A DNA stretch of 62,000 nt from Lingula anatina (taxonomy: Eukaryota; Brachiopoda; Lingulata; Lingulida; Lingulidae): NCBI RefSeq assembly GCF_001039355.2, contig NW_019775914.1, positions 24,633 through 86,632 of the forward strand. The letters are read 5' to 3'. A program made the translations under genes and the position numbers. The notes below the pieces were generated by a model, which ran no database searches, was not told the origin of the DNA, and saw only the letters and a list, made by a program, of their open reading frames with translations. The stretch's first letter is position 1. Each line of letters begins with the position of its first letter. Below, piece after piece: positions 34,443 through 47,500 of the stretch.

Positions 34443-37400
34443 AATGGTTGGATTGATGGGTGGGTGGATGATTAGGTAGACCTGTATAGGCAAATGTATT
34501 GGATACTGGTAATTATGGATTGGCCATTTGATATATGTAAGTATTGTGATTAGTTTATGAGTCTAAATTATTCACTGTATTTACAGAAACATAGAAATTC
34601 CCACTTCTCCGTCACACATGCCCATTGTTCTCATTTTTAAATGTGCATTCCTACTGATTTTTTGTGCCAAATAATCCAAATTTGAACCCAGATCCTTTGT
34701 AATCCCCCCTCTCTCCCTGTCTCAAGATGGCTTGTTTAGAACTTCTTATTTTAAAAAAAATCTGTGTATTTTAGTGTTAGAACATCAGCATTCATGTGAG
34801 GCATGCCAAGTGACATGATGCATGGATGATGTTTCATGCTTGATGTACCAAAGTCATTTAAACAAATTTAAAGAGCATTTAATTTGCTACGTTAAGGAGG
34901 TAGATATATGGTGATTTTTTTTTTTTTAATGAGACATTAGACTTTGGCTAATGCATTATTGCACATAACACGACAAAATGTATTTGATCAGAGGGTATTT
35001 CTCAAGTTTCTGTTTTTGGTTTAATATTTTTACTACTAAATGTAGCTGGTTTTATCATTTTTATTTACTAGTACAAAAAATTTGACTTCTCTCTTTACAT
35101 GCTACTCCTTTGTATATTAATAAAGTTGTACATGTGTAAGAATATGTCTACCATACATTTCTTCTGTTTACACATACAATTTCTGTACACCTGACTTATT
35201 GGTACATTGTTCTTCTGAATAGTTGTGACGGAATTAATGTTTACTTAAGCCATTGTTCGGTTTTGTTATAAATCTGCTAGTGCGGGGTTGTAAGACAAAT
35301 GAAACAGTAGAGGAACTATACGATCTGGACCACCTGAGCCTCTTGGTGATTCAGAAGTGAAATTTACTGAAGGTCAGTTTCAAAGTCATTCAGTTAGAAC
35401 TATATCTGAGCGTTCAAGGTAAAACTGCTTGGCTTGTTAAGAATCTCAAATTGAATTGGGAACTTGCAACCTTCATTACAGAAATGAAATGAAAGAAACT
35501 GGGCCAAGCAATTACTAAGTGGCGTACCTGGTTGGAGTCATTTCTGGACAGGCACCGAGGCTGAGCTAGTCAAGTATGTTTAACGTATGTATACTCCTTG
35601 TACTTGTACGTTAGTGTCATTTCTCTCCTGAGCACGACAAAGCTTTAGAGGTGTTCTGGGACTCTTAGGTATTGCTAAGCTATCTAGGACAGGCGAAGCT
35701 GTTAGGTTTGTGTTTTTTATTGTGCACAAAGGTAAGATTATACATGTATCCAATGTTACATCACAGTAACTGCAATACCATAAGCCATATCACTTGGCTT
35801 AATTGTTATTATTCTCACCTACTCAGAATTCAGTATCAGATAGGAGGAAGATATATTTATAATTGTCTTGTGATCAGTTTGGAGCTAGAAAACGAACGAG
35901 AAATAGGATAGAAAAAGGGAGGATTGATTATGATGCTTATTTCAAAAATTTCAAAAAGATAAAAAAGGAATGTTTTTTTTAAGCAATCCCTATAGCGAAT
36001 TCAGTTAATGACAATGTCGGTGTATTTTTAACTTTGATAATCAGGTATTCTAAAATAAAATGTGCCATTAACAGCTTAAGAGTATATTTTTAAGGTGAAA
36101 AAAAAATAAAAGCAGCAAGGGAAAATTTTGGACAAACATTCTTGAAATTTGTATGGTATGGTAAATGTGTAGGTTTGTGTGGCAGTGAATAAATGGAAGA
36201 GCATATGCAGACGAACTTAACAGGGGTACCTGGGTTGTAAGGTTAATGACGTAAGAAGATATTGGGTTCATATGTGGAAAAATTGCATCACAGTGACTGA
36301 CGAAAAGAGCTGTTTTCTTCAGATATTGAATTTCGCTCAACTGGTTCTTAAGGTGTGGTTTTGACTCAACACGGTGAAAATCTTCAAGCAGCCATTCTGT
36401 TTCACATCTGAAGGGAATAAAATCACTGACAGAGAGAAAGGCTGTGAACGCTTGAGCAGATTGTGGAAAAATATTATCACTGATGAAGATCAGATACGTA
36501 TTATCATATTTGGAGAAGCTACTTTGATCTTAGTTTTATTCCTTGGTACAAATAATCCCACAGCGGATCACATTTTTCATGTTTCTGCATCAGCATACTG
36601 TCTCTCTTTATTGAGAGTGGTGAGTATATTTGAACATGTATGTTTTGCTTATAAGAAGCTGAAATATTTCAATCAGGTATTTTAAGAAGTCCAGAGTGAA
36701 TTAATATCTCTGAGCAAACATGTGAGGCCTATTTTTTTTTTTTTTGGAGAAAAAAATTCCATTCTTCTCTGTGCCGTAGGGCAAATATTTTTACCAAGTT
36801 GCCTAATGTATGTAATTAATATCTTCTGTGGCTCTGTGATAATAACTTGATATAGGGTTGCTGAACTGTGGCCACTATAAAGTTTACCTGGCTTGATCAT
36901 TATGGTTTGATGCAGTGCCTGCAACTACATACTACAGCATAGACTGCGTCTTTGGTTGTTTTTCAAGAAAAAACAAGTGAGCAAAGTTTAACATTAATGC
37001 ATTAAGAGCCACTTATATTCTGACAAGGTTGCCCTTAATTTTACATGATTGTTTGCTTGTTGATTGCCCCGAAATGGAAGCAGAAATTCTGAGAGTAGGT
37101 TCTTATGTAAACTGTTATGTGTAATTGCATTTTTTGACATTTACTTAACTTGGTGTGGCATTTGCAAAATTGACTTTTATTGTAAATATAATGAATTTGT
37201 AAGATGTTTTTTTTTTCTTACTGAAATGATTGATTATTTGAGTGTAACGAGTGTGAGGGCATGCATGTGGGGGTACATATAACATCCTTTTTACGCATGC
37301 ATGCACGCACAAATGCACATTGCTATACCTGCACATGCACATTTATTTACTCAGACACATAACTAACAGAGATGTTCTTGAAAACTGTCTCTGTTATCCA

Positions 37401-38267
37401 TGAGGTAGAGCTGAACTCTACCAAATAGACTGTAAACAAAAAAATCCCATCTCACTAATACCAGACAGGGTTTGTCTTAATTAAGTGCCAGAGTAAAATT
37501 GGTAATATACCTCACCACCTGTGGAAATTAAGGTTGATAGGGCAGAAACAGATGGGATGTCTATGGGAATGGTATTTTCTTTGAATCTCAAGACATGACT
37601 CGCTAGCAGATTTAAACTCAGACGCAATTTCTTTTTTTTTTTCTGGTTTAAAATCTGCAATCTGTTGTTTTTTCCCCTTGATGGTTTTCCGACCTTAAGT
37701 GCCTCCTAAACCCCGGGCTGTAAGGCCACCAAGCTATTTCTTCCTACACTTTTTCTTTTAACACAAATTCATGTCCATTACCTGAAAGGTAAAACTGGAA
37801 ATGGCTTTTTCTTAAGAAAACTGTTGGAGGAACAGTACATGGGATAAATTTAGAATTTAGCTGCATGTGTAGAATATTCTAACCTGATACTATATATATT
37901 GATACACAAAATGTAAGGCATTAAATATGATACTTGAATTCAAATAGAAACAAGAAAGGATTAATGTTATTTTTAACCTTTGTAACTGCTAATAAGTGAT
38001 GGTAGTCCAAATGGAAGCTAAAATTACATGTTCAGTAATAAGATATGAATGGCCAGCATATTTTTATATCTGAAAAATATTTTTACAAACCACAAGTAAG
38101 TATAAAGTGGCCAGTAGTAAACAGCAAACTGATGAGTGTTTAAGGGTTCATGACAGGCCCCTAGAGGATATAGAATAAGTTTTCTGGAGTACGAAAACTT
38201 GTAGTAATTTACAGATGGAGAAGGACATAAGAGATCACTACGGGGACTTAGGGATGAAATAGTGTAA

Positions 38268-38482
38268 CACCCCATTTCCATAGATTAGATCGACCTACTT
38301 TAGATCGAACTAACTCCCTGGGGGTTCACGCTAAATAGCTGTCAGCCGGGCGGACACGAAAGTTAATTACCCTCTTACAGCTTATAGTAGGCGGGACGGA
38401 TATTTAAGTCAGATTATCTGAAAGTAATCTAGTGAGACTCCCTGCGGGGATAGATAGATCTAAAATCTATGGGAATAGAGCC
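38268..38482. mobile_element. 215-bp foldback MITE, flanked by TAA
   Basis: Body of 215 bp between two TAA trinucleotides (38265-38267 and 38483-38485). Ends CACCCCATTTCCATAGAT and ATCTATGGGAATAGAGCC are imperfect inverted repeats. A reverse-oriented copy of the same length lies at 56598-56812. Trinucleotide TAA/TTA targets are typical of PIF/Harbinger elements; that assignment is inferred. Confidence 0.8.
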
Positions 38483-39124
38483 TAAGTAACAAATTTCCTA
38501 GCCCAGAATTCAATGACAGCTAGGCCTGCTTTTGACACACATACCATTAAAATTATAGCTAGACCATCTGCATTAAGTTTAAAGCCTAATAGGTTCCCAG
38601 TAATATGTTTTTAGATAAAGAACTCTTTAACCATGAGGAATGAGCATTTGCCAGTACTTACATAATTTCCAAATTTACTTAGTTCTCATGAAAATGCAAT
38701 CTTCAAGCAGGTGTTTGCTTTTTCGTTAATTAAAAAGGATGCAGCATGGCTTAGAGCACACCAGGTTGATAATAGCAAAATAGTAGGATGCTCATTTGAA
38801 CTTCAAGTCTAGACTAAAAGAGGAAATTAGACAACGCAAAATTACTGAGGCTCACATAAAGTGCATGTTGTAGCAATTACGCTTAAAACTTGGTTGGTTT
38901 GAAATCCAGTCTTTTATTAAAACGAGCCCAAGAAAGGTGCCGTATGCGTCATTTTATGGCAACATTGATTATGGATCCAGTTTAATGGTTCTGTGCCTTT
39001 TATGTAATCAGCTCATGGCTACAATGTCTGAGGATACATTTTGAAATGCTGACTACACAGTTTATTGTATCTCGGAGAGGGCGGATCGAGATAAGCTTAC
39101 TAGCTAGGCAAGTGTTAATAGTTT

Positions 39125-39250
39125 CCAGGCCATGGGGTCCTTTTGCTGGGAAAAGGTCCCCACAAAAATTTGATCTAGGCACACAAAGGTATTTAATTTT
39201 GAAGAAAAAGACCCTCCCCCCCCCTTGAAATTGCTGGCTACGGGCCTGGT
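39125..39250 (-). mobile_element. CAGGCC-family short element, reverse orientation
   Basis: Shares GATCTAGG.ACACAAAGG and the end TTGAAATTGCTGGCTACGGG with copies at about 57783-57945 and 60570-60733. Probably a non-autonomous DNA element. Confidence 0.6.
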
Positions 39251-40594
39251 GCCTATGTACCATAAACAGCGGGTCGAGGGTTAGATTAGCAATATTTTTT
39301 ATTTGAAGTGGCCAAACTAAATTGTGAGTTTACACTAATACAGTAGATTTATGATATAAAATGTATTCATGCGACTTGATGGGCAGTGTATATAATATGT
39401 CATTTTATTTGTTTTAAATGGGCGGTTTTATCATCTCAGACTTTTTATCAATGTTAAGACATGTAATAACAACTGTCTTTAATTGTGATGTTATAAAGTA
39501 ATTTCAATGAACAGGAGTGTGAAATGAGCAATCAAAGATTTATGATCTTTTTTATCTATGTAATAACCCTTGCCCCTGTATAGCCTATATAGCCAGGGCA
39601 GGACAGACACTGTTCAAGATTTGTTCGTACACAGGGGAAACTTAAAAGATGAATTGACAAAATGGAGTATTTTGAAGTAAAATGCCATACACTCAAGGTG
39701 GGATTTTTACAGCCATCATTAGCTATAGTAACAAAATCCTAACATCATCCTTAAATTAGCGAAAGTACCTGTACATTTGAAATGAAGGTTAAGTGAACAA
39801 ACCACTTAAAAAAAGCAGCAGTTGATAATATTAACTTATAAAGATGATAAAAACCTAATCAATCTAAAGAGACTAAATGTGTATATGTTTTTGTTGATTA
39901 TAGCAAGGTTTTTGATGAATGAGTGAGACAACATGCTTCATTATAGATAAGGTTAAAAAATGTTTGATCAACTCGACTTCGGGCTCATTTCCACTGAAAC
40001 TATCATTCTACATAGGTGGATCCAACTTCGCAGAGACTCGCGCTGAATGCAGTTAGATTAACACTCCTTCTTCTGGCATTGAGTATAATACAGCCAGTGA
40101 TTACACGGATATGTTGGAAACAAGAGGAAATTTGAACACCATGGCTCATAAGAAAAAAGCCTTTTAGTAGGCTCTACAGAAATGATTTACTTTATCTCGT
40201 TGTTAGAAATACTACTTCATATTTTCACGCTGTTTGAGTTTGTGAGTGATTACCATAGTGGCAATGGGGAACAGACCCCATATGTGGTGATATAATAAAT
40301 TTAAGAAAAGTTGATTGTGTTACCGCATGCTGATACCACACGTAGGGCTATGAGGGGTTGCCTAATCAATATTGCAACAACTTGTGTGATAACTTGCCAT
40401 TTGAGAAAACTGGTGAATTCAGGACGAGGGCTCTGGGACGGTGGCAAAAAAGCATAATAATATAGATAATAAAGATTTTATAACGCTTCATTTGATGTGT
40501 CTGTGCCATGGTAGAGATAAAGATCTATAGGGAGATTTGCAGATTACCTAGTAGGCAGCAGATTGGCCAATCATGATTTTGGCATCGACAAGCA

Positions 40595-40613
40595 TTTTTT
40601 TTTTTTTTTTTTA
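40595..40613. repeat. Poly(T) tract
   Basis: About 18 consecutive T in otherwise unremarkable AT-rich sequence upstream of the exchanger. Confidence 0.8.
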
Positions 40614-41336
40614 GGCACAGGCCTATTAACACTTACGTTACATGATCAAATTATGTTGGAATTTGATAAAATATTCTAAATTGCCCATCAAGTTTATCAT
40701 AATTTAATTCAAAGAATGCAAAGAAAGCTATTAAGCAAGTTTTGTTATTTGAAAATAGCATCTCAATTTCTCTGGATCTTATCATATCTTAGTTGACCGT
40801 TTTTAGCAGAGTACAAAGTCAAAAGTGGCTTATCTGTCATATTGTTTGATAATAAAACATGTTAAAAACATAAAGACTTTACTACAAATAATTCTGGAAT
40901 TTATAAAATTTAATTTGAGACCACATAAAGGCTCATAATGGCTTAAGATATTGCAACATCTTGCTTTCCATGAACTATTCGAAAATTGATCAAGAATATG
41001 CATCTTGATACATTGTTAAGAAATAATTGATAAGTTGAAGTCGACATTGGGCATCAAGAGAAAAATATTGAAACTCGCCATGTTTTGTCTCCTGTGATTT
41101 AAATTAAAAGCAGTTGTATTGATTTTGAAATATTGTACTTTTTCTTGGTGTCATTTTCTTGGTGTAATTTTGGTAAGTTGTATAAATTAACTCTCATTGA
41201 AACTAATGCTGATTTAGATAATGATGTTAGTGAGATTAGCATTTGATATTTCACCAGTTTGAACTTTGTACTGTATGAGCAATTCTTTACTGAGATTTAT
41301 TAATAAATCTTGTGTTTCTGTTGTAGGTATGATTCC

Positions 41337-41585
41337 CTTGCCACTGCAGAAATATTGAAGAAAAAGAAGGAATGTTATTGAAGCGGACACATACATAATG
41401 TACTAGTAGATGTGCAGTTGGTGAAGCCAGAGAATCGGATCCTCTTTGATCATATAAATGGGACAATGGATCATGCTGAAGTGAGAGAACTGACTGGTAC
41501 CTGACCACAAAACCATGATCCTTATGACCTCCAATTACCCTCTACCTAAACAACATTGAAGCTTATGGCTTAGGAGTCCAGAACC
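41337..41585 (+). other. Probable 5' UTR part of the exchanger's first coding exon
   Basis: TTTCTGTTGTAG at 41325-41336 reads as a 3' splice site. The 249 nt up to the ATG contain stop codons in all frames, fitting untranslated leader, and imply at least one non-coding exon upstream. Confidence 0.5.
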
Positions 41586-44500
41586 ATGCTGCTTTTTCCT
41601 CTCTTTACTTTGCTTTGGTTTTGCCTTGCTGCGGGCAGTGCTGAAGTGACAACGGCTGGAAGCACCACCATCAAAGACAGTAGTACAGCACCACCTAGCA
41701 ATAACAGTGACAGTTACAGTAACAATAACAAAGAGACCATTGAGGATAATGACACCATACAGAGAGGAACCATCAATGGTACCTTGAGTACCGTTAGCAC
41801 AAAGCACCCTAGTACAACCACAAGCCGACCCCAACCATCGCCCAGTGACAGCTCTGGCGTTGATGTGATTGATCTCGGCCTTCTGCATGGTACCAATGAT
41901 CCTCATTTTATTGATATAGGTGACAGTAACGACAGCAGCCATCATGGGAACCATTCTGTGCACTCCACGGATCACCCCACACATTCCCACGAGGGAATTC
42001 ACGTCGCCAGTTGGAACTTTGACTATGTGAAAGCGCCTTTGGTCATAACTCTTTTCATTACTGTTGCAGGTTTTTGTAAATTAGGTGAGTGAACTAAAAT
42101 CAGGCTAGATTTATGATTTATTTAGTGCAGCTTAAAGAGCTTGTTGTACTGTAAGAGGGTCGATATAAAGTCTTAAGTCGCATTTTACAGTGAAGGCAGG
42201 TCAATCCTTCTATTTTGGCTGTCTAATTGAGTTAAGCTTACCAAGGGCAGTAAATATTAAAAGAATTCCATACCACCTAAATCACTTTTCATTAGGCAAT
42301 GATAACATTTATTTTAGCAATATGTGCATGGTCACTTGTCGTATTTAGTTTGAAAAAAAGTCGACCTCTTTCTCTTTGTCAAAAATAGCAACTCCTCTTT
42401 TCTCCCACCTATGTCTCCACCCCCCTCCCCCTCCATTCACTGGGTGTGGTGTGTGACCAGTCATAGGCAGCAATAACTTGGCCCACAAAGAAAGGTCACT
42501 GCAAAAAAAGTCATTCTCTATTTAATTCTTCAATATAAACAGGGTTCAGATGAAGACACCAAATGGCCTTAACATTTTTTTATTGTACTGTAATATGTAA
42601 TCCATTATGTCAAGCATTCTGGTCATTTTAAGATATCAGCAAGAATATTTCGCTTTTTTATGTGTATAGAATTTTAGTAATTAGATCAATCATTGTCGTT
42701 GAAATATATATATATATATATGTATCTTGAAGTTGGCAACAGAAGATATCCAAGACGGCATAAAATTGTGCCCATTTAGTAACAATTTTATGCCATGTCA
42801 TTTTGGCTGTGAATAACAGATAAGTAATACCTACATTCATTTGAAACCTGTATACAGTTACTCGTCAATTGTCGCAGTCAGCAGTGATTTCCTTACCAAA
42901 AGGTTTCTCATGTAACAGTTATTTTTTTAAAAGAAATGTCATCGTTTCAACAGAACATTCATAATGGTGCCCTTCATAAATGAAAATACATTGGTACAAT
43001 GTGTGTATGGAATTTTTTAAATGTGATTTCCTGTCTTTAGTTCTCAATTTTATTATCTGATCAGACTCTTATTTAACTCCTTTTTTATGTGAAATGTTAT
43101 TTGCGGGGGTATGCCTCTTTTCTCTTCTTGGAGATTGTTTTTCTGCATCAGTGGGCTTTTTATAATCACGCTGTTTTGTACTGGTAACATATGTGTCTGC
43201 TTGAACTGTGCTCAGGTTTAAACGTACTTTAAGCACCTTTGGCAGGGCATTGAATGTGCATGCAATGGGCTCGCTGTAGTAATTTCACAGATTTAAACAG
43301 AAACTGTAAGCTGTAGTAATAATTAAGATTTTCTGAATTGATTGAAAAGTTCTGAAAGTTGAATTGTGGCCATGTCAGGAAAAATGTTTTAGGAATAGTT
43401 GAAATCATAATTCTAGAACAAAAATATTGTCAAAACAAAAGTCAGCTGTGATTGATCACCACATAATGAGACTTGTTTGATGTATCACGAAATGACCCGA
43501 TATTTCTTATCATCCCTCCTCAGACTTATATACCCTAGATTACTGAGATATCTGAGAGTAAAAAGGTCACCTTTTCAACAAGTTGAAACAAGACCAGATC
43601 CATTCACTAATTCGGCTCAAATGGGACATCGATCCTTCCATTGTAAAACCCAGACTGTTTTGAGGCAGAGCATTCCCAAGTGTCCAATCCATGACATTTG
43701 TGCTGCACAAGTGAATACACAGCATCCAAATGTCTTCTGATATAATCAGCAGTATTGTGTGGTCCAAGAATCCAATCAAACCATGAGGCTGAGGATGAAT
43801 TAACTGTATTGGCCATTTTGGTTATTGAACACTTCATTGATTGCATGACCTGATGGTTACCTTTAGGACACTTAAATGTCCATTTGGTAAATTGGATTTG
43901 ACCACCTTATTTGCCACAACCTGTTGGTTCAGCCAAATTTACTTATATCTTAGGAGTTTGTATAATTCTGTTGTCCAGTTTGGGTCTTATGGTAATTACT
44001 ATATATCTGACTGCTGTAATCCAAAATGGATTGCTTAGTGTGAAGTTGTATTTTAAAATGTTTTGATAGATACTTTGAAAAGCTAATGCTCATGGACTCA
44101 AAACTGTGAAGGCTTATAGGAAAGCTTAATGTAACCATTACCCATACCCTTACAGTAGTCATTCTAAATAAATGTGATATGCTATTGATACTGTACATGA
44201 TATTTTATGGTTGGAACTGGAGAAATTCTGTCTCTGTGCTGTTGTCTGTCTGATGACACATGTTGTGCTGCAGGGCGTAATAAAGATAGGGTTCAGCCAA
44301 AATTTTAAAATGATTCCCAAATCTTTTTTTTACTGACACAGGCTGTTTGGGCTCCATATATCAGTAAAATGATAATGAAAATCTGAAAAAAAGATATCCC
44401 GAATTGACATGGAAAGTCCATACAACATCTAAGCAGCTGCCTGATTAATGCCCTGGACACAGAAGATATGGAGCCAATTTGGTATCAGTTAATTTTCTTT

Positions 44501-47500
44501 TGCTAATACAGTAATATTTATTTGGCAAAATTTTACCAATTTTTTCTTTATTATAAAGATGTTAAAAGCCACCTGAAGCATTATCCTTCTCCAAAAAAGT
44601 GTCCTCATTTGTATTTCACATCTCAAATCTGTGTTCAGCATTTAGTTTGGTTCATTGAGGCTAAGGCTGAAAATCAATTGGTTCATTTTCCTGCCCCATT
44701 TTGATCATTCTCTTGACACAATATCGGATCTTGTAGTTGAGTACTAACAATCTGAACTTCAGATCAATAACTCCTTTCTGGATCTTAACCATTATGTCCT
44801 ATTAGAAGGATTACTAGAAAGTTAAATATATAATTAATAATGAAACTGACATTGATTTGATCTAAACGTATTAATTAGGCTAACTTGTTTTGTTTGAATT
44901 GGCCAAATGAAAATTTTGGTCAATTAAGGATGAAATGACAAAAGTGATTATGAAATTACAATCTTATTCATCAATAAGCATTACTAGTAAGTGAAAATTC
45001 TTAGGGCACACCTGGTTAATAACAAGAAGCAAATTCCGTGCTCTTTCAATATTGTATAAGTAAGATGTGCTGTGATTCAATAAATCATCTGAAGTGTAAC
45101 AGGTGTGAAATGTTGGTATTTGATAAGAATGGTTCTAGCTACCAGCAATATGACAGTGGTAGAATATCATCACGTAACCAGTGCTTACCCAATGCACTTT
45201 CATCATCACATATTGATAATTAATTTACACTGTATTCAGACTGTTTAGGTACTGGTATAATGTACATGTGAAGTGTAATTAATAAATATAAAGCTTGGTC
45301 ATTTTGACTCAACTTCACCTTTTACATCAAATCTTGAATTAAATAAAGTATGACAGGAGAGATATTGAATCTTGAGTCTGAACAATTTTGATTATCTGCC
45401 TGCTGAACAATTTTTATTTTCCATGTTTCAAGCAGACTGGACAAGCTGGATACAATTGGGTGCCATGGTATTTCACTTTTAATCTTTGTAATTTTTATTG
45501 CACGGTCTTACAAATGAGAGTGGCTTTATATAGTGTAATATCCAGGAGAGATTACCAAAACATACTGGATGATTTTTTTTCGGGGGATAACCCAATTCAT
45601 TCAACTTTCTACAGTTTTCCTGTGTACAAGGCAGAAGTATGTCTACACAGACAATCATGATGTAGTAGAGAGCATATTTCTTCAATAGTTAGTATATTTC
45701 TTCTATATAAAACAGTCTGTAAACTGCTGAGCAGTAGTTGTAGATGACACAGTGCATGGGTAACCAATGGCAGTCTATATACTGTATAACAGTGTTATCA
45801 GTGAACCCTTAGATTTATAATATTGACAAGAAATCATTTCCACTCATCATATGAATATCAGTCGTGCTGTAAGTCTAGGGTTTCCTTTTAAAAGAAGACT
45901 AAAAAAATCACAGCATGGTATTGATGAAGACAAGGTAGCAGCTATGTGTATTATTGAACAGTCTTTGGCTCTATGTTCACTTCAATAATCTACATACAGT
46001 GTACATGTACAATAAAGGGAAACATTGATCAATAAAACATTTTTTATTCCTAAAAATACTATAATGAATTCCAGAGGAGAAACAAAAAATTACTGTTTAT
46101 TGATGTAAGAAAATCCATTATGGTTAAATCTAATAAGCATTTTCCCCACATGACTGTTGCTGAATTTTTTTTTTTCTTAAATATTGGCAATGTTAAAGTT
46201 AACAAGTGGCAGCTTGCCATGTAGAGACTGGAATTAAATCTCATGGTCTTGCATTCACCCCCAAAGATCTCCCTAATTGTCCTCCTTAGATATTAAATCA
46301 ACACAAAAGTGACATCAAAATGCTTTTTATTGATCTTGTTCACCCTGGTAAACTGTGACCCAAAGTGCCTTACCAATTCTTAATCAATAAAGCTTTTTCT
46401 TTTCATCTGACTGTAAAAATGTAGTAGTCAATGAATTTCAGAAAAAAACATATACTATTTCTGGCTTTGATTATTGCTAGCCATCAATATTGACAAAATC
46501 AAACATCAATATTTTATCAATATTCATATTATATGAGTTTAAGGTCACAAAATAATGATTACAGTACTGCAGTGTAAGTAGATTGTATAGTTAACTGCAA
46601 GTGGGAAAGTTATTTAGCTAAATATTTATAATTTGGTTTGGAGAAAAAAATCAGAAAAGCCTTTAATGTTGAACTGTCTCTTCTATAATTTGCCTGTGGT
46701 TACTAAATAATTGATTGAAATAGCTTTTATTAGTGGCTGATAGATAAGATATATCTTTAGAACAAGGTAGTAGTTTGATTCTGTTTTATAGTCCTTTCAA
46801 CTATGGTGCGTGTACTTGCAAGTCTAGAGTAAAGTTTGAAAGGTTTTTGAGTAATAAAGACTGAAGCAGGCAAAAAATTTATGATTGTAGCCAAAGTTAG
46901 TATTTTAGTAAGTTTAATGTCATACAAACTTTGGATTTTGATATTTTAAGTTAAATTTATTGTTTATTCACTGAACCATAAAAAGGACCAGATTTAAGTG
47001 ATGTTTTGCTAAGAAGAAAGATTGCTCGTTGTTAGCTTATTCTGTTTGGCTTATGTTATTTCTGTTTACCTATTCAACAAAGCTTTATTTTCTTGGAACT
47101 GATTTGAAAATGTTGCCACAAAACATTTTTGTGGTGCTGATTTTTTTTTTTTCATATTTTGTAGATAAGGTTGATTTTGATAAAGGTTGTATTTCACTTC
47201 AACCTTCCCATCTCATCTTTGATTCATTTATTCTCAACTTCTCTAGTTTATGTTTCTTGGGGGATAAAATGTCTTCCTTGTCTGCTTACAAAATAGTCTT
47301 ATCTATGATTATTCCGCAGTTTTTTTTTTTTCAACTGAAGACTTTTTAAAAGGAGGTAATGTAACTCTCTGTAACCAGGTTCTGTTCATATTACTTTATG
47401 TACGTCTTTTTAAGAGTTTTTCATGTCCCAAGTGCAGGGGTGATCCTGGGATCCAGGCAGGTGCAAGATTTATCACACCTGCACATAGTGGAGACTTTCT

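Larger units (their letters stand above)
28405..41336. other. About 13 kb without a recognised gene; probable 5' region of the exchanger
   Basis: After the receptor 3' flank (to about 29957) come SINE-like repeats (29978-30690), an ankyrin-like fragment (31895-31981), (CT)n (about 32867-32886), a CA/poly-C tract (34388-34442), a foldback MITE (38268-38482) and a CAGGCC-family element (about 39125-39250). Untranslated first exons of the Na+/H+ exchanger may lie here. One candidate ends at CAAAACAG|GTACGC (GT at 32185), but this is a guess. Confidence 0.55.
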
